Positions 44,568-56,100 of a stretch of 64,000 nucleotides of DNA are shown one piece after another. Below the pieces are notes generated by a model. The model saw nothing but the letters and a program-made list of their open reading frames with translations, had not been told where the DNA came from and searched no databases. The number at the start of each line of letters is the position of its first letter. Within the stretch, counting starts at the first letter, position 1. This DNA is from Flammeovirgaceae bacterium (GTDB lineage: Bacteria > Bacteroidota > Bacteroidia > Cytophagales > Cyclobacteriaceae): NCBI GenBank assembly GCA_021298015.1, contig JAJTGY010000012.1, positions 25,987 to 89,986 on the forward strand, written 5' to 3'. The translations under genes were made by a program, and so were the position numbers.

Positions 44568-45992
44568 ATGAAAAATCTACTGTTGGGATTTTTTTTGGTG
44601 GCCGCAATGACAACCGGTTGGGCGCAAGAGCTGCCGGAGGAAACACTTCCGGATGAACTTGATACGCTCGAGACCGAATTGATTTTGGACGATAGTGTCT
44701 TCAATGGGCAGTACCTAACCTCCGAGTGGGACTACATCCCGGCCAACCTGTCACCCGAAGAAGTAGCTGATCGTTTGCGCGGCATTGAAGGTGAGGTGCC
44801 TTTGCATTACAACGATCGCGTTCAGGGTTTCATCAATTTTTTCCTGGTGCGCGATCGCGAGTATACGCGACTGATGCTGCGCAGAAAGGACCTCTATTTC
44901 CCCATTTTTGAAAAAGAGCTGGCGCAGCATGGCATGCCGGACGAGTTGAAGTATCTCTCCATCATTGAATCAGCGCTTAACCCCCGTGCCATTTCACGTG
45001 CGCGAGCCGTTGGCCTCTGGCAGTTTATGCCGGCCACCGGCCGGTATATGGGCCTACATCAAGATTGGTACCTGGACGACCGGATGGATCCGCAAAAATC
45101 AACAGAAGCTGCGTGCCGATACCTCGGTATGTTGTACTCCATCTTTCACGATTGGGAACTGGCACTAGCCGCTTACAACTCCGGCCCTGGAACAGTACGC
45201 AGGGCTATGCGAAGATCCGGCAAAAACAAGTTTTGGGAGATTTATCAGTACCTGCCGCGCGAAACGCGATCCTACGTACCCCAGTATGTGGCCATGGTCT
45301 ATGCGATGAACTATGCCGAAGAACACAACATTGTTGAACCCTACCGCGAGCAGCTCCCGTTGTGGGATACCTTGCGCGTGACGGGCTTCACTAATCTCGA
45401 AACGTTGGCCAAGCTCACCGATGGTTGCCTTGACGATTTTCAAAAACTCAACCCATCGCTCCATCGCAATGCCATACCGGGCAACGGAAAGACTTTTGTT
45501 GTTCGGCTACCACTAGCGGTGAAGGAGCGGCTGGAACTTAATCGCGTAGCCATTCTTGATTCGGCTTCGAAAGCTGGCCGTACGGAAATAGAAGCGCTGG
45601 CAAAAAATGCCGTTGGCAACACACTCGGACGAGAGCCCATGACTTACCGCGTTCGGTCAGGCGATGTGCTGGGCAGCATTGCGATGCGGTATGGTGTTCG
45701 GGTGGATGACATCCGTAAGTGGAATAACCTGCGCGGGAATATGATTCGCACCGGTCAGCGGCTTACCCTGTGGGTTAAGCCTTCGCAACGAACGGTGGCC
45801 AGCGCCACGACACGGAAATCGATTCAAGCCTCGATAGCCGCTGATGCCAAGACCTACACCGTGCAACCAGGCGATACCTTATGGAACATCTCGCGTAAAG
45901 TGCCCGGCCTTTCCATCGAAAAAATCAAAAGCCTCAATAACCTGAAATCCAATAAGCTGCAACCCGGCCAGGTACTCATAATCGGATCGTAA
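44568..45992 (+). CDS. MltD-like lytic transglycosylase with two LysM domains
   Basis: A 474-residue exported murein hydrolase. Signal peptide at 1-20. The transglycosylase domain (about 100-270) has catalytic Glu134 in SIIESALNPRA, then GLWQFMPATGRYMG and AAYNSGPGTVRRA. Two LysM peptidoglycan-binding modules lie at about 363-405 (YRVRSGDVLGSIAMRYGV) and 428-474 (YTVQPGDTLWNIS). It cuts the glycan strand to a 1,6-anhydro end. It is encoded after the EnvC-like activator, TatA and GatA, in line with a cell-wall theme. Confidence 0.94.
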   Translation: MKNLLLGFFLVAAMTTGWAQELPEETLPDELDTLETELILDDSVFNGQYLTSEWDYIPANLSPEEVADRLRGIEGEVPLHYNDRVQGFINFFLVRDREYTRLMLRRKDLYFPIFEKELAQHGMPDELKYLSIIESALNPRAISRARAVGLWQFMPATGRYMGLHQDWYLDDRMDPQKSTEAACRYLGMLYSIFHDWELALAAYNSGPGTVRRAMRRSGKNKFWEIYQYLPRETRSYVPQYVAMVYAMNYAEEHNIVEPYREQLPLWDTLRVTGFTNLETLAKLTDGCLDDFQKLNPSLHRNAIPGNGKTFVVRLPLAVKERLELNRVAILDSASKAGRTEIEALAKNAVGNTLGREPMTYRVRSGDVLGSIAMRYGVRVDDIRKWNNLRGNMIRTGQRLTLWVKPSQRTVASATTRKSIQASIAADAKTYTVQPGDTLWNISRKVPGLSIEKIKSLNNLKSNKLQPGQVLIIGS

Positions 45993-46037
45993 CCGTGACC
46001 TGTTGCCTGTTGCTGCATTAAGGGGGTAATTTCACTT

Positions 46038-47129
46038 ATGATCCGACTTGTCCATCTTGTACTTCTTTCATTCTTTTTGTTGCTGGCGTGCGGTGAGCGC
46101 AGCAAAAAAAGCTTACCCTCCGCTACCGGCATTACGGGCGACATGTACCTGATGATGGATTCCCTCCAGTGGGAAGGCCCGTTGGGCGATGTACTGGACT
46201 CCCTGTTTCGGCAGGAGGCCCAGGTGCTGCCGCGCAAAGAGCGACTCTTCCACATGCGGTGGATTGACCCGCGCAAACTCAATTTTGTGCTGAAAGGCAG
46301 GCGCAATCTCATCTATGCCGTAACGTTGGATCAACGCACGTCCGGTGCCAGCTACCTTCGCGCCCTGTTTACACCCGAGTCAATTGCCAAGATTAAAGCC
46401 GATAGCGGCCTGTTCGTGCAAACACAGGAGGATGTATACGCCCGCAACCAGTCGGTGATGTACCTGTTTGCAAAAACCGAAGCTGACCTGATTCAGAAGA
46501 TTCGAAAAAACGGCTCGCAACTGACCGCGTATTTTGATCGCACGGAACGGTTGCGGCAGACCGAAGCCTTATTTAAAGCAGGCGAAATGAAGGGCATCAA
46601 TCAATGGGTGCAAAAAACTTACGGATGCTCATTTCGTGTGCCCTTTGGGTACCAGCTGGTGATGTCGAATGAGGAGTTTCTGTGGGTGAGACAAATCAAC
46701 CCACGCGATGACAAAAACGTTTTTGTAGCCCGCACACCGTACCGGTCTCAAAACCAGTTCTCACGTGATAGTTTGATTGCGTTCCGAAACCGCATTTGCC
46801 GCAAATACCTTTTTGAAGACCCGGACGTTTCCGACTCTTATTTAATTACCGAATTGAACGTGCGCGGCAAAGAAGTGCAGGCGCGACCGATTACCTTTCA
46901 AAACGAGTACGCCACTGAATTGCGTGGCCTATGGCGGGCCAATAACTTCTCCATGGGCGGGCCATTTCAGGCGGTGGCGGTCGTTGACCGCTCCTCGAAC
47001 TACCTCTACTACCTCGAGGGATTTGTATTCAGTCCGGAACGAGACCAGCGCGAACTCATGCGCGAACTGGAAACTATCGTGTATAGCTTCCGGCCCGGGC
47101 CGGTGGCGACCACCTCCGCTGGTCAATAA
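46038..47129 (+). CDS. DUF4837 lipoprotein
   Basis: A 363-residue protein with a lipoprotein signal (lipobox LLAC, Cys18). The mature part matches the Bacteroidota family I recall as DUF4837: IYAVTLDQRTSG early, YGCSFRVPFGYQLV in the middle, and FSPERDQRELMRELETIVYSF at the end. The fold and role are unknown. It follows the MltD-like gene by 45 bases and precedes the malic enzyme by 60 bases; the shared orientation allows joint transcription with the transglycosylase. Confidence 0.82.
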   Translation: MIRLVHLVLLSFFLLLACGERSKKSLPSATGITGDMYLMMDSLQWEGPLGDVLDSLFRQEAQVLPRKERLFHMRWIDPRKLNFVLKGRRNLIYAVTLDQRTSGASYLRALFTPESIAKIKADSGLFVQTQEDVYARNQSVMYLFAKTEADLIQKIRKNGSQLTAYFDRTERLRQTEALFKAGEMKGINQWVQKTYGCSFRVPFGYQLVMSNEEFLWVRQINPRDDKNVFVARTPYRSQNQFSRDSLIAFRNRICRKYLFEDPDVSDSYLITELNVRGKEVQARPITFQNEYATELRGLWRANNFSMGGPFQAVAVVDRSSNYLYYLEGFVFSPERDQRELMRELETIVYSFRPGPVATTSAGQ

Positions 47130-47189
47130 GCCAGCCCGGTTTCGGGTAAATAATTGTACTTTTCGCCTCGTAAACACGAACGAAGTTTC

Positions 47190-49463
47190 ATGTCGTTAAA
47201 GATTCGAAGAGACGAAGCGCTCCAATATCATCAGCAAGGTCAACCGGGAAAAATCGAAGTTGTCCCCACCAAAACACTAAGCACCCAACACGATCTCGCG
47301 CTCGCCTACTCACCGGGTGTAGCCGAACCTTGTAAGGAAATCGCGGCCAATAAAGAAGATGTTTACAAATACACCGCCAAGGGAAACCTGGTGGCGGTGA
47401 TTTCAAATGGCACCGCTGTGCTGGGCCTGGGTAACATCGGGCCCGAGGCCGCCAAACCGGTGATGGAGGGTAAGGCGGTTCTTTTCAAAAAGTATGCGGG
47501 CATCGACAGCTTCGACATTGAAATTGACGAGCAAGATCCGGACGCATTTGTAAAAATTGTGAAGGCACTGGAGCCCACGTTTGGCGGCATCAACCTGGAA
47601 GACATCAAGGCCCCCGAATGTTTCAAAATTGAGATGGACCTTAGGGAGAAGATGAATATTCCCATCATGCATGATGATCAACATGGAACGGCTATCATCT
47701 CCAGCGCGGCTTTACTTAATGCGCTTGAGCTCATTGGAAAGAAGATTGAAAAAATCACGCTGGTTGTAAACGGTGCAGGCGCTGCGGCTGTGTCTTGCTC
47801 GCGGATGTATTTGGCTTTGGGCCTCCGCCCGGAAAACCTGATCATGTGCGACAGCAAAGGGGTGATTACCCACCAGCGCGAGGGGCTTGATCCCACCAAA
47901 GCCGAATTTGCAACCTCACGAAAAGTAAGTACCCTGCAAGAAGCACTGAAGGCGGCTGATGTATTTGTCGGGCTTTCCGTTGCCGATATACTAAAGCCGG
48001 AAGACATTTTACAGATGGCCAACGACCCGATTGTATTTGCTTTGGCTAACCCCAATCCTGAAATCGACTACCACCTGGCCCGCAAAACCCGACCCGACCT
48101 GATCATGGCCACGGGTCGGAGTGATCACCCGAACCAGGTGAATAATGTGCTGGGCTTTCCCTACATTTTTCGGGGAGCGCTGGATGTGCGCGCCACTGAA
48201 ATAAACGAAGCCATGAAACTGGCCGCAGCGCACGCATTGGCAGCGCTTGCGAAAGAGCCGGTGCCGGATATCGTGATTCAGGCGTATGGCACCGACAAAC
48301 TGCAGTTCGGCCGCGAGTACCTGATCCCCAAACCGCTAGACCCCCGCTTGATAACCACCGTATCTCCGGCTGTGGCCCGGGCCGCGATGGAATCCGGTAT
48401 GGCCAAACAACCCATTACGGATTGGGCCAACTACCATCAGGAATTGTTGAAGCGAATCGGACTTGATCAAAAGTTGACTTCGCGCATCACCGAGCTGGCG
48501 AAAATGGACCCCAAACGCGTGGTTTTTGCCGAGGCCGACCATGTGAAGATTTTAAAGGCCGCGCAAGCGTTGGTGGACGAAGGTATCGCCCACCCGATTT
48601 TGCTTGGTGAACGGGCTCAGATCGAACGCCTCAAAAAAGAACATCAACTTGAGTTGAACGGCTGCACCGTAGTTGATCCCAGCGAAGACCAGGCGTTGAG
48701 TAACCAGTTTGAGGAACAATACTATATCAAACGGCAACGCAAGGGAGTCTCGCGCCATGACGCGAAGCGAATGCTCCGCGACCGGAACGCCTACGGTGCC
48801 ATGATGGTTGAAAACGGACTGGCCGATGCATTGGTTAGCGGATTGACGCGCGACTATTCGAAAACCATTCTACCGGCACTGCAAATCATCGGCACTGCTC
48901 CCGGAGTAAAACGGGTGGCCGGGATGTATATCATTATCAACAAAAAGGGAAATTTCTTTTTTGCCGATTGTACAGTAAATGTAGACCCGACAGCGGAAGA
49001 ACTGGTGGACATCATCGGGCTGACGGCACGGGGCGTAAAGTTTTTTGATATCGAACCACGGGTTGCCGTGTTGTCGTACTCCAACTTCGGATCAAGCAAA
49101 GGGGATATTCCTGAAAAAGCGCGAAAGGCCGTACACCTGGCAAAGGAAAAATACCCGCAACTTATTATTGATGGTGACATTCAGGCCAACGTAGCCTTTG
49201 ACACCGAGTTGCAGCGCGAAATGTACCCCTTTAGTGCCTTGGCTAAAGAGGGCGCCAATACCCTGGTTTTCCCCAGCCTGGCTTCCGGCAATATTGCGTA
49301 CAAGTTGTTGATGGAAATTGGAGGTGCCGAGGCGATTGGCCCTATTTTGCTGGGAATGAAAAAACCCGTTCAGGTCTTGCAATTGGGAAGCTCCATTCGC
49401 GACATCGTTAATATGGCAGCTATCGCGGTAGTGGGGGCTCAGATTTACAATCGCAGCCACTAG
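47190..49463 (+). CDS. maeB: NADP-dependent malic enzyme with phosphotransacetylase domain
   Basis: A 757-residue multi-domain enzyme that decarboxylates malate to pyruvate with NADP. The malic domain (about 1-165) has [11 protein letters not shown] and the NAD-binding domain (about 165-410) has [12 protein letters not shown] and NPNPEIDY. The C-terminal third (about 430-757) is a phosphotransacetylase-like domain, which in E. coli MaeB regulates activity by acetyl-CoA. The ATG at 47190 is chosen over an in-frame TTG 36 bases upstream. TACTTTTC at 47157-47164 is a -7-like box with one mismatch. Confidence 0.95.
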   Translation: MSLKIRRDEALQYHQQGQPGKIEVVPTKTLSTQHDLALAYSPGVAEPCKEIAANKEDVYKYTAKGNLVAVISNGTAVLGLGNIGPEAAKPVMEGKAVLFKKYAGIDSFDIEIDEQDPDAFVKIVKALEPTFGGINLEDIKAPECFKIEMDLREKMNIPIMHDDQHGTAIISSAALLNALELIGKKIEKITLVVNGAGAAAVSCSRMYLALGLRPENLIMCDSKGVITHQREGLDPTKAEFATSRKVSTLQEALKAADVFVGLSVADILKPEDILQMANDPIVFALANPNPEIDYHLARKTRPDLIMATGRSDHPNQVNNVLGFPYIFRGALDVRATEINEAMKLAAAHALAALAKEPVPDIVIQAYGTDKLQFGREYLIPKPLDPRLITTVSPAVARAAMESGMAKQPITDWANYHQELLKRIGLDQKLTSRITELAKMDPKRVVFAEADHVKILKAAQALVDEGIAHPILLGERAQIERLKKEHQLELNGCTVVDPSEDQALSNQFEEQYYIKRQRKGVSRHDAKRMLRDRNAYGAMMVENGLADALVSGLTRDYSKTILPALQIIGTAPGVKRVAGMYIIINKKGNFFFADCTVNVDPTAEELVDIIGLTARGVKFFDIEPRVAVLSYSNFGSSKGDIPEKARKAVHLAKEKYPQLIIDGDIQANVAFDTELQREMYPFSALAKEGANTLVFPSLASGNIAYKLLMEIGGAEAIGPILLGMKKPVQVLQLGSSIRDIVNMAAIAVVGAQIYNRSH

Positions 49464-49472
49464 GGTGGTTGC

Positions 49473-49511
49473 TTACGAGGTGAATTACTCGTAAACTGCG
49501 TTTTGTTTTTT
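49473..49511 (+). terminator. candidate terminator between maeB and ruvA
   Basis: TTACGAG (49473-49479) and CTCGTAA (49488-49494) form a hairpin with an eight-base loop, followed after six bases by TTTTGTTTTTT (49501-49511). The gap between stem and T-run weakens the call. Confidence 0.5.
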
Positions 49512-49519
49512 GCCACTGC

Positions 49520-50104
49520 ATGATTGCCTATCTCCAGGGAAGACTGGTTCATAAAGAGCCAACACACATCATCATCGAAGTACAGGGCGTTGGGTATCAC
49601 GTCAATATTTCGCTGCATACTTTTTCGCAGGTAAATGATCTTGAAGCCATCAAACTTCATACCCACCTGCAGGTGCGCGAGGATGCCCACCTCCTGTTTG
49701 GCTTTTACTCGCTTCAGGAAAGGCAGATGTTTCAACATTTGATTTCGGTAAATGGCGTGGGGCCAAGCACGGCCCTGGTTGTGCTCTCGTACCTCCCTCC
49801 ACCGGAGCTACAGCAGGCTATCGTTCGGGAGGACCTGGCCACGCTTCAGGCGGTAAAGGGCATCGGCTCGAAAACCGCCCAGCGGATAGTGCTGGAATTG
49901 CGCGACAAGCTGAAAAAGGAAGGGACAGAAGGCGCTATTCATGGCCCGGTTTACAATACGCAGCGGCAGGAAGCGTTATCTGCATTAATGACCTTGGGAA
50001 TCAGCAAGGCCGCGGCCGAAAAAAGTGTCGATGCCGTTCTCAAGAAATCGGGAAGTACCATTAGTTTGGAAGAGCTCGTAAAACAAGCACTTAAAAACGC
50101 CTAA
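49520..50104 (+). CDS. ruvA: Holliday junction DNA helicase subunit RuvA
   Basis: A 194-residue protein that binds four-way DNA junctions as a tetramer and loads RuvB. The N-terminal OB domain (about 1-62) starts MIAYLQGRLVHKEPTHIIIE. The helix-hairpin-helix part holds LISVNGVGPSTALVVLSYL and LQAVKGIGSKTAQRIVLELRDKL compressed. The flexible linker and small domain III finish the chain (ALMTLGISKAAAEKSVDAVL). sprA begins eight bases after its stop; I recall this ruvA-sprA order in other Bacteroidota. Confidence 0.96.
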   Translation: MIAYLQGRLVHKEPTHIIIEVQGVGYHVNISLHTFSQVNDLEAIKLHTHLQVREDAHLLFGFYSLQERQMFQHLISVNGVGPSTALVVLSYLPPPELQQAIVREDLATLQAVKGIGSKTAQRIVLELRDKLKKEGTEGAIHGPVYNTQRQEALSALMTLGISKAAAEKSVDAVLKKSGSTISLEELVKQALKNA

Positions 50105-50111
50105 GAGAGTT

Positions 50112-53100
50112 TTGACTACGCTGCACCGGACATGGCAAGTCGCCCTTGGACTGAGCATGTTGCTTTTAACATGTTGGTCCACAACTGCTTCCTATGCCCA
50201 ATTTCGCATGGGCCGGGACACCACACGCCTCGACTCGCTGAACCGCCCGGTGAGCGCGTACCGGCCCAGCTTTCGCCTGCGCGATCGCTATGGAGACCCT
50301 TTCTCGAACTACACATCGGTGTCCCCCCTCTTTTTAAAGAACCCCAAAAGCATCGGGTTGGAGTTGCAGATCGACACGGGGATGAACTACACCATATCGG
50401 AGAAGATCGGGCGCCTCAATTTCCGGCCGGTAACGACCATGTCGTTCCCGGAATTCAATCTGCAGCAGGACCGCCTTGCCCGCAAAGAATATTGGCAGTC
50501 GCGCAGCCGGGCGCTGGATGGCGAAAGTGCCGTAAGCAGCCGAAATCTCCTTCCTAAAATATACGTCAGTCCCGTGCTCGACCGCATCTTTGGCGGCAGT
50601 TATGTAGAACTCATTCCACGAGGCAATGTGACACTTGATTTTGGGGGAAGCTGGCAAAAGATCGAGAACCCGGCTATTCCCATCCGCCAGCAGCGAAACG
50701 GGGGTTTTGAATTTGACCAGCAAATTAACCTGAGCGTGGTGGGCAAAGTGGGTGAAAAATTACGGGTGACTACCAACTTTGACAACAACAACTCCTTCGA
50801 TTTTCAGAACAACCTGAAAGTAGAATACACGGGCTTCAAGGAAGACATACTCAAGAAGCTCGAGCTGGGTAATGTTAGTCTGCCTTTGAATAACAGCCTC
50901 ATCACAGGCGCTCAAAATCTGTTCGGTATCAAGGCGCAAATGCAGTTTGGCAAAATGTTCGTCACCGCCATCGCCACCACGCAGCGGGGTAAGCAGTCGT
51001 CTGTGCGGGTGGCCGGCAGTGCTAACGGAGCTTCGCAAGGCCGCCCATTCGAAATAGTGGGCTCCAACTATGACGAAAACCGGCACTTCTTTTTAGGCCA
51101 GTTCTTCCGCGACAATTTTGAGCGGTGGCTGGCTACGTTGCCGCAAATTCTCTCAGGCGTTAACGTCACCCGAGTAGAAGTTTATCTGTTAAACCGAAAC
51201 AATGACACACAAACCCTGCGAAACGTAGTGGGGCTTATGGATATGGGTGAAGCCAAAGTCTACCGCGGCAACGTTCTGTCTCCCACCCTTCCGGCCAATT
51301 CGCCCACCCAAAACGGTGCCAACAACCTTTTTACTTTGCTGCCGGCTAGTGCCACGGCCGACAACATTAACGGGCTGCTGGAAGCCCAGGGATTTGTCAA
51401 TGGCACCGATTTTGAAAAAATCACCGGGGCACGCAAGTTGGCGCCTTCCGAATTCACATTTAATAAGGAGTTGGGGTACATTTCACTACAACGGAAACTG
51501 CAGAATGATGAAGCCTTGGCAGTCGCCTTTGAATATACTTTTAACGGCCGTGTGTATAAGGTAGGCGAACTCACCGAGGATTATTCCAACAAGCGCGAAG
51601 ACGAGATTGTGTATTTGAAAATGCTTCGCCCGCGCAAGATTGCCGTGAAAGATCCGGCCGGCCGGATCTTGCCGACCTGGCTGCTCATGATGAAAAATAT
51701 TTACAACCTGAATGTGTCGCAACTGACGCGCGATGGCTTTCAGTTGCGCGTGATCTACCGCGATGACCGTAGCGGTGTTGACAACCCCCAGTTACAGGAG
51801 GGGCAGTTTGCCCGAACACTGCAACTGATTGAAGTGTTTGGTCTTGACCGACTCAATCCGTACAACGATCCGCAACCTGACGGTAATTTTGACTTCGTAG
51901 AAAAGATCACCATTAACCCCGAGACGGGCGCCATCATTTTCCCCTTCCTCGAACCCTTCAACACCGCTTTACGGACGCTCTTCAACGACCCGCGGGAGGA
52001 CCCGGGTTTGCGGGACTTCCTGATCAACAAATATGTGTACGACACGCTCTACCGTACAACCAAAGCCGAAGCCGAATTAGACGCTACGAAAAACAAGTTC
52101 TTCATCGTGGGTTCATTCAAGGCCGGATCGGGCCGCGAAATAATCATTCAGGGATTCAACATCTCACAGGGTTCGGTAAAAGTCTTCAGCGGTGGCTCTC
52201 CCTTGCGCGAGGGAACCGACTATACGGTGGACTACACCTTTGGAAAAGTCACCATCCTGAACGAGGGCATTCTATCCTCGGGAAAAGATATTGAGATCAC
52301 CTACGAACAACAGGATCCTTTTGCCTTCCAGACGCGATCCCTTTTGGGAACGCGTTTTGACTATAGCTTGAATGAAGATGTGAATCTGGGCGGTACACTT
52401 CTGTACTACAATGAACGTCCATTGATTTCGCGCAACCTGATTGGGACGGAACCTGCCCGAAATTTTCAATATGGGCTTGACATCAACCTCAAAAAAAACT
52501 CACGTTTTCTCACCAAAGTAGTTGACGCCCTCCCTTTCCTGGAAACAAAAGAAACATCTACGGTAAATCTGAATGCCGAGTTTGCCCAGTTACTACCCGG
52601 CACCTCCAATATAGTGGACGGAGATGGCACCTCGTTTATTGACGACTTCGAGAACAGTGCCACACCGTACAACATGATGAATCCTCAGGGCTGGAAGCTG
52701 GCGACCGTGCCCACCCGCGATCCCCGGTTTGACCTGGCCGGAGGCATAACGAATGATGCGCGGGCAGGCTTCAAACGCGCCAAACTGGCCTGGTACCAAA
52801 TAGATAATCTTTTCTACCGCGAAAACAGTCGATTTAAACCCGGCAACATTTCGGGCAAGGATCTGGAGAATCATTATTCGCGGGCTGTGTTACCCCAGGA
52901 AGTTTTCCCGTTCCGCGACCCGTTTATTGGCAATTTTTATGAGCAGGTGTTTGACCTCGCCTATTACCCGGCCGAACGCGGACAATACAACTATAATCCT
53001 AATTTCTCCCGTGAGCCGGTAACCTCCAACTGGGCCGGTATTACTTCAGCCATTCGTACGGAAGTGGACTTCGACAAAGCCAATATTGAGTATGTTGAGT

Positions 53101-56100
53101 TCTGGCTCATGGATCCCTTCATCAAAACAGAAAACGGCAGGATAAATGATGGCACCGGGGCTCCACCACAAAACAACACAACCGGAGGGCGACTTACCCT
53201 ACACCTCGGTAGTATTTCGGAGGACGTGATGCGCGATGGCAAGCATGCCTTTGAAAACGGTTTACCGAACGATGGTAACCTGGCCCTCGCGACCGAAAAT
53301 GAATGGGGCTACGTCACCAACCAGCAATTTGTCAACAACACCTTCGATAACTCGGCCACCTCACGCGCGAACCAGGATGTAGGTCTTGACGGTATTAGCT
53401 CAACCAACGAAGCGCAGAAATTCCAGACGTTCGTTAATGCGATTGCCAACCCCTCCGAACGTGAAGGGGTACTACAAGATCCCTCTTCCGACAACTTCAA
53501 CTACTTCCTGGGCAATGCCCTTGATGCCCGTGACGCAAAAATTCTGGAGCGTTACAAGAATATTAACGGTATGGAGAACAACTCACCCATTCCACAGGGC
53601 AACCAACCGTTCGCCCAGTCGGGCTCGGTGAATCCGGAGAACGAAGATCTTAACCAGGACAACACCCTGAGCGACCTCGAGGAGTATTATGTTTACAACA
53701 TTGATTTAAAGCAGGACCAACTGGACGTAGGCAAAGGATACATCGTTGACAAAATCACGCCTAATGGATTTCCTGATGTAACTTGGTATTTGTTTCGAAT
53801 CCCGGTTCGTCAATTTAATGCCCCGCCAGTGGGTGACATCAACGGATTCAAGTCGATACGCTACATGCGCATGATCCTTTCAGAGTTCAGCCAACCGGCT
53901 GTGCTTCGTTTTGTCAACTTCAGGGCGGTGGGCAATCGCTGGCGCAGATATGATCGTAACCTGGCCAACATCGGGTTTGGAACACCACCGGAACCCAACC
54001 TGGACAATTTCTCGGTCTCGGTAGTAAGCGTGGAAGAAAATGGCCAGCAGAATCAGGAAAAACCAGCTTATGTGCCACCGTTAAGACGTGATCGTGATAA
54101 TACATCGGCTGTTGAAAGACGGCTAAATGAGCAGTCTGTTCAAATTCAAGTGCGTGATCTGGCCGATGGTGACGCACGGGCCATTTACAAAAATGTGTCG
54201 CTCGACTTTTTTAACTACGGACGCATCAAGATGTTTTTTTCGGCCCACGGACCCAACCTGAACGATGGTGAGTTGGTCGCATTCTTGCGGTTGGGCACCG
54301 ACTTCGATCAGAACTTTTATGAAATTGAATTGCCGCTGAAGATAACGCCACCGGGAACCACTGACTTGGGCACCATTTGGCCGGAGGAGAATGAAATTGA
54401 CCTGGAGCTGAATGAACTGTATGCGCTGAAAGCGCAACGTGACCGTGAGAATTACCCGCTGGGTCAGCTTTTTCCGCTGGCCGGACCCCGACCAGCCGGT
54501 AAACACGGGATCCGCATCCTGGGCCGGCCCGACTTAAGCCAGGTGCGCTTGATGATGATTGGCATTCGGAACCCCCGAAGCAACGATGGACGAAGCGCTA
54601 CGGTAAACCTGTGGGCCAATGAACTGCGACTCACCGATTTTGATCGCACTGCGGGCTGGGCAACGAATGTGGTGATGAATGCGAAACTGGCTGATTTGGG
54701 TACCATCACCGGCTCCCTTCGACACCTTTCCTTTGGCTACGGCAATGTCCAATCTAAAATCTACGAACGGGAACGTGGCGAAACAACGCGCTATGATATT
54801 TCCGCGAATCTCAACGTAGACAAGTTGCTCCCCCAAAACACGGGGCTAAAGATTCCGATGTTCATCAGCTACGAAAACACCACCATCAACCCGAACTACG
54901 ATCCGGCCAATGCCGACTTACGGCTGGACGCTGCGCTCAAGAGCTTCAATACCGAAGCCGAACGCGAAGCTTACATCCGCAAAATACGCGATGAGTCCAT
55001 CAGGCGGAGCCTCAACTTCACCAACGTGCGAAAAGTGAAGGTGAAGAAAGATGCCGCCACCCACATCTGGGACATTGAGAACTTCGCGTTTACCTATGCT
55101 TTCAGTGAGGCCACACAAACCAATTTCAATCTTCTGGAGAACACACGAAGAACGGTGCGGGGTGCGGTTGCCTGGCAATACACGTTCAAGAATAAACCTT
55201 TTGAGCCGTTTAAGGAGTGGAAAACAAAGTCGCCCTGGGCGCAACTGGTCAAGGACTTTAACTTCAATCCGCTGCCCTCGACCATTTCGGTTCGCGGTGA
55301 ACTGGACCGTTCGTTCACCAAGATCGCCTATCGAAATGCCAATCCCGATCAACTTAACTCCCGGCCTAACTTTCAGAAGTTTTTTGTATTCAACCGATTC
55401 TACAACTTCCGATGGGCGCCTGCCAAGAGCCTGACGGTGGACTATAACGCCCGGGTGAACGCCATCATAGACGAACCGGAAGGCGACATTGATACCCAGG
55501 AAAAGCGGGACTCCATCATGACCAATCTGAAACGCCTGGGGCGCATGAAGAATTTTGAGCAGAACATCACGATGAACTATACCCTGCCGTTGGAGAAGCT
55601 CCCTCTCACCAACTGGCTAAACCTCGAGTACCGGTACAACGTAGGCTACTCATGGCGGGCGGGCCCCGTTGAACGCGTAGACACCCTGAAGTTGGGTAAC
55701 ATCGTGCAGAACACGCAAAATCAGGGGTTTAATGGACGCATTGATCTGGTTAAGCTTTACAACAAAATCGGATTCCTGAAGAATGTGAATTCTCCGCCAA
55801 GGCCTTCCACCAACCTGGCGAAGCCCAAGCCGAACCAACCCGACACGGTGAAGCAGCCGCCTGAGATGAAAGGACTAAAGCAGTTGACCCGACTGCTGAT
55901 GAGTGTGCGTAACCTTACGGGGCAGTACACAATCGATCAGGGAACGATACTACCCGGCTTCCTTCCCACACCGAAACTTTTGGGTATGGATGAAAACTGG
56001 GCCGCGCCCGGCTGGAGTTTTGTATTGGGAAGTCAGGATCCCAACATCCGGTTCAAAGCAGCCGAAAACGGATGGCTCAGCACCGGCACCAACCTCACCG

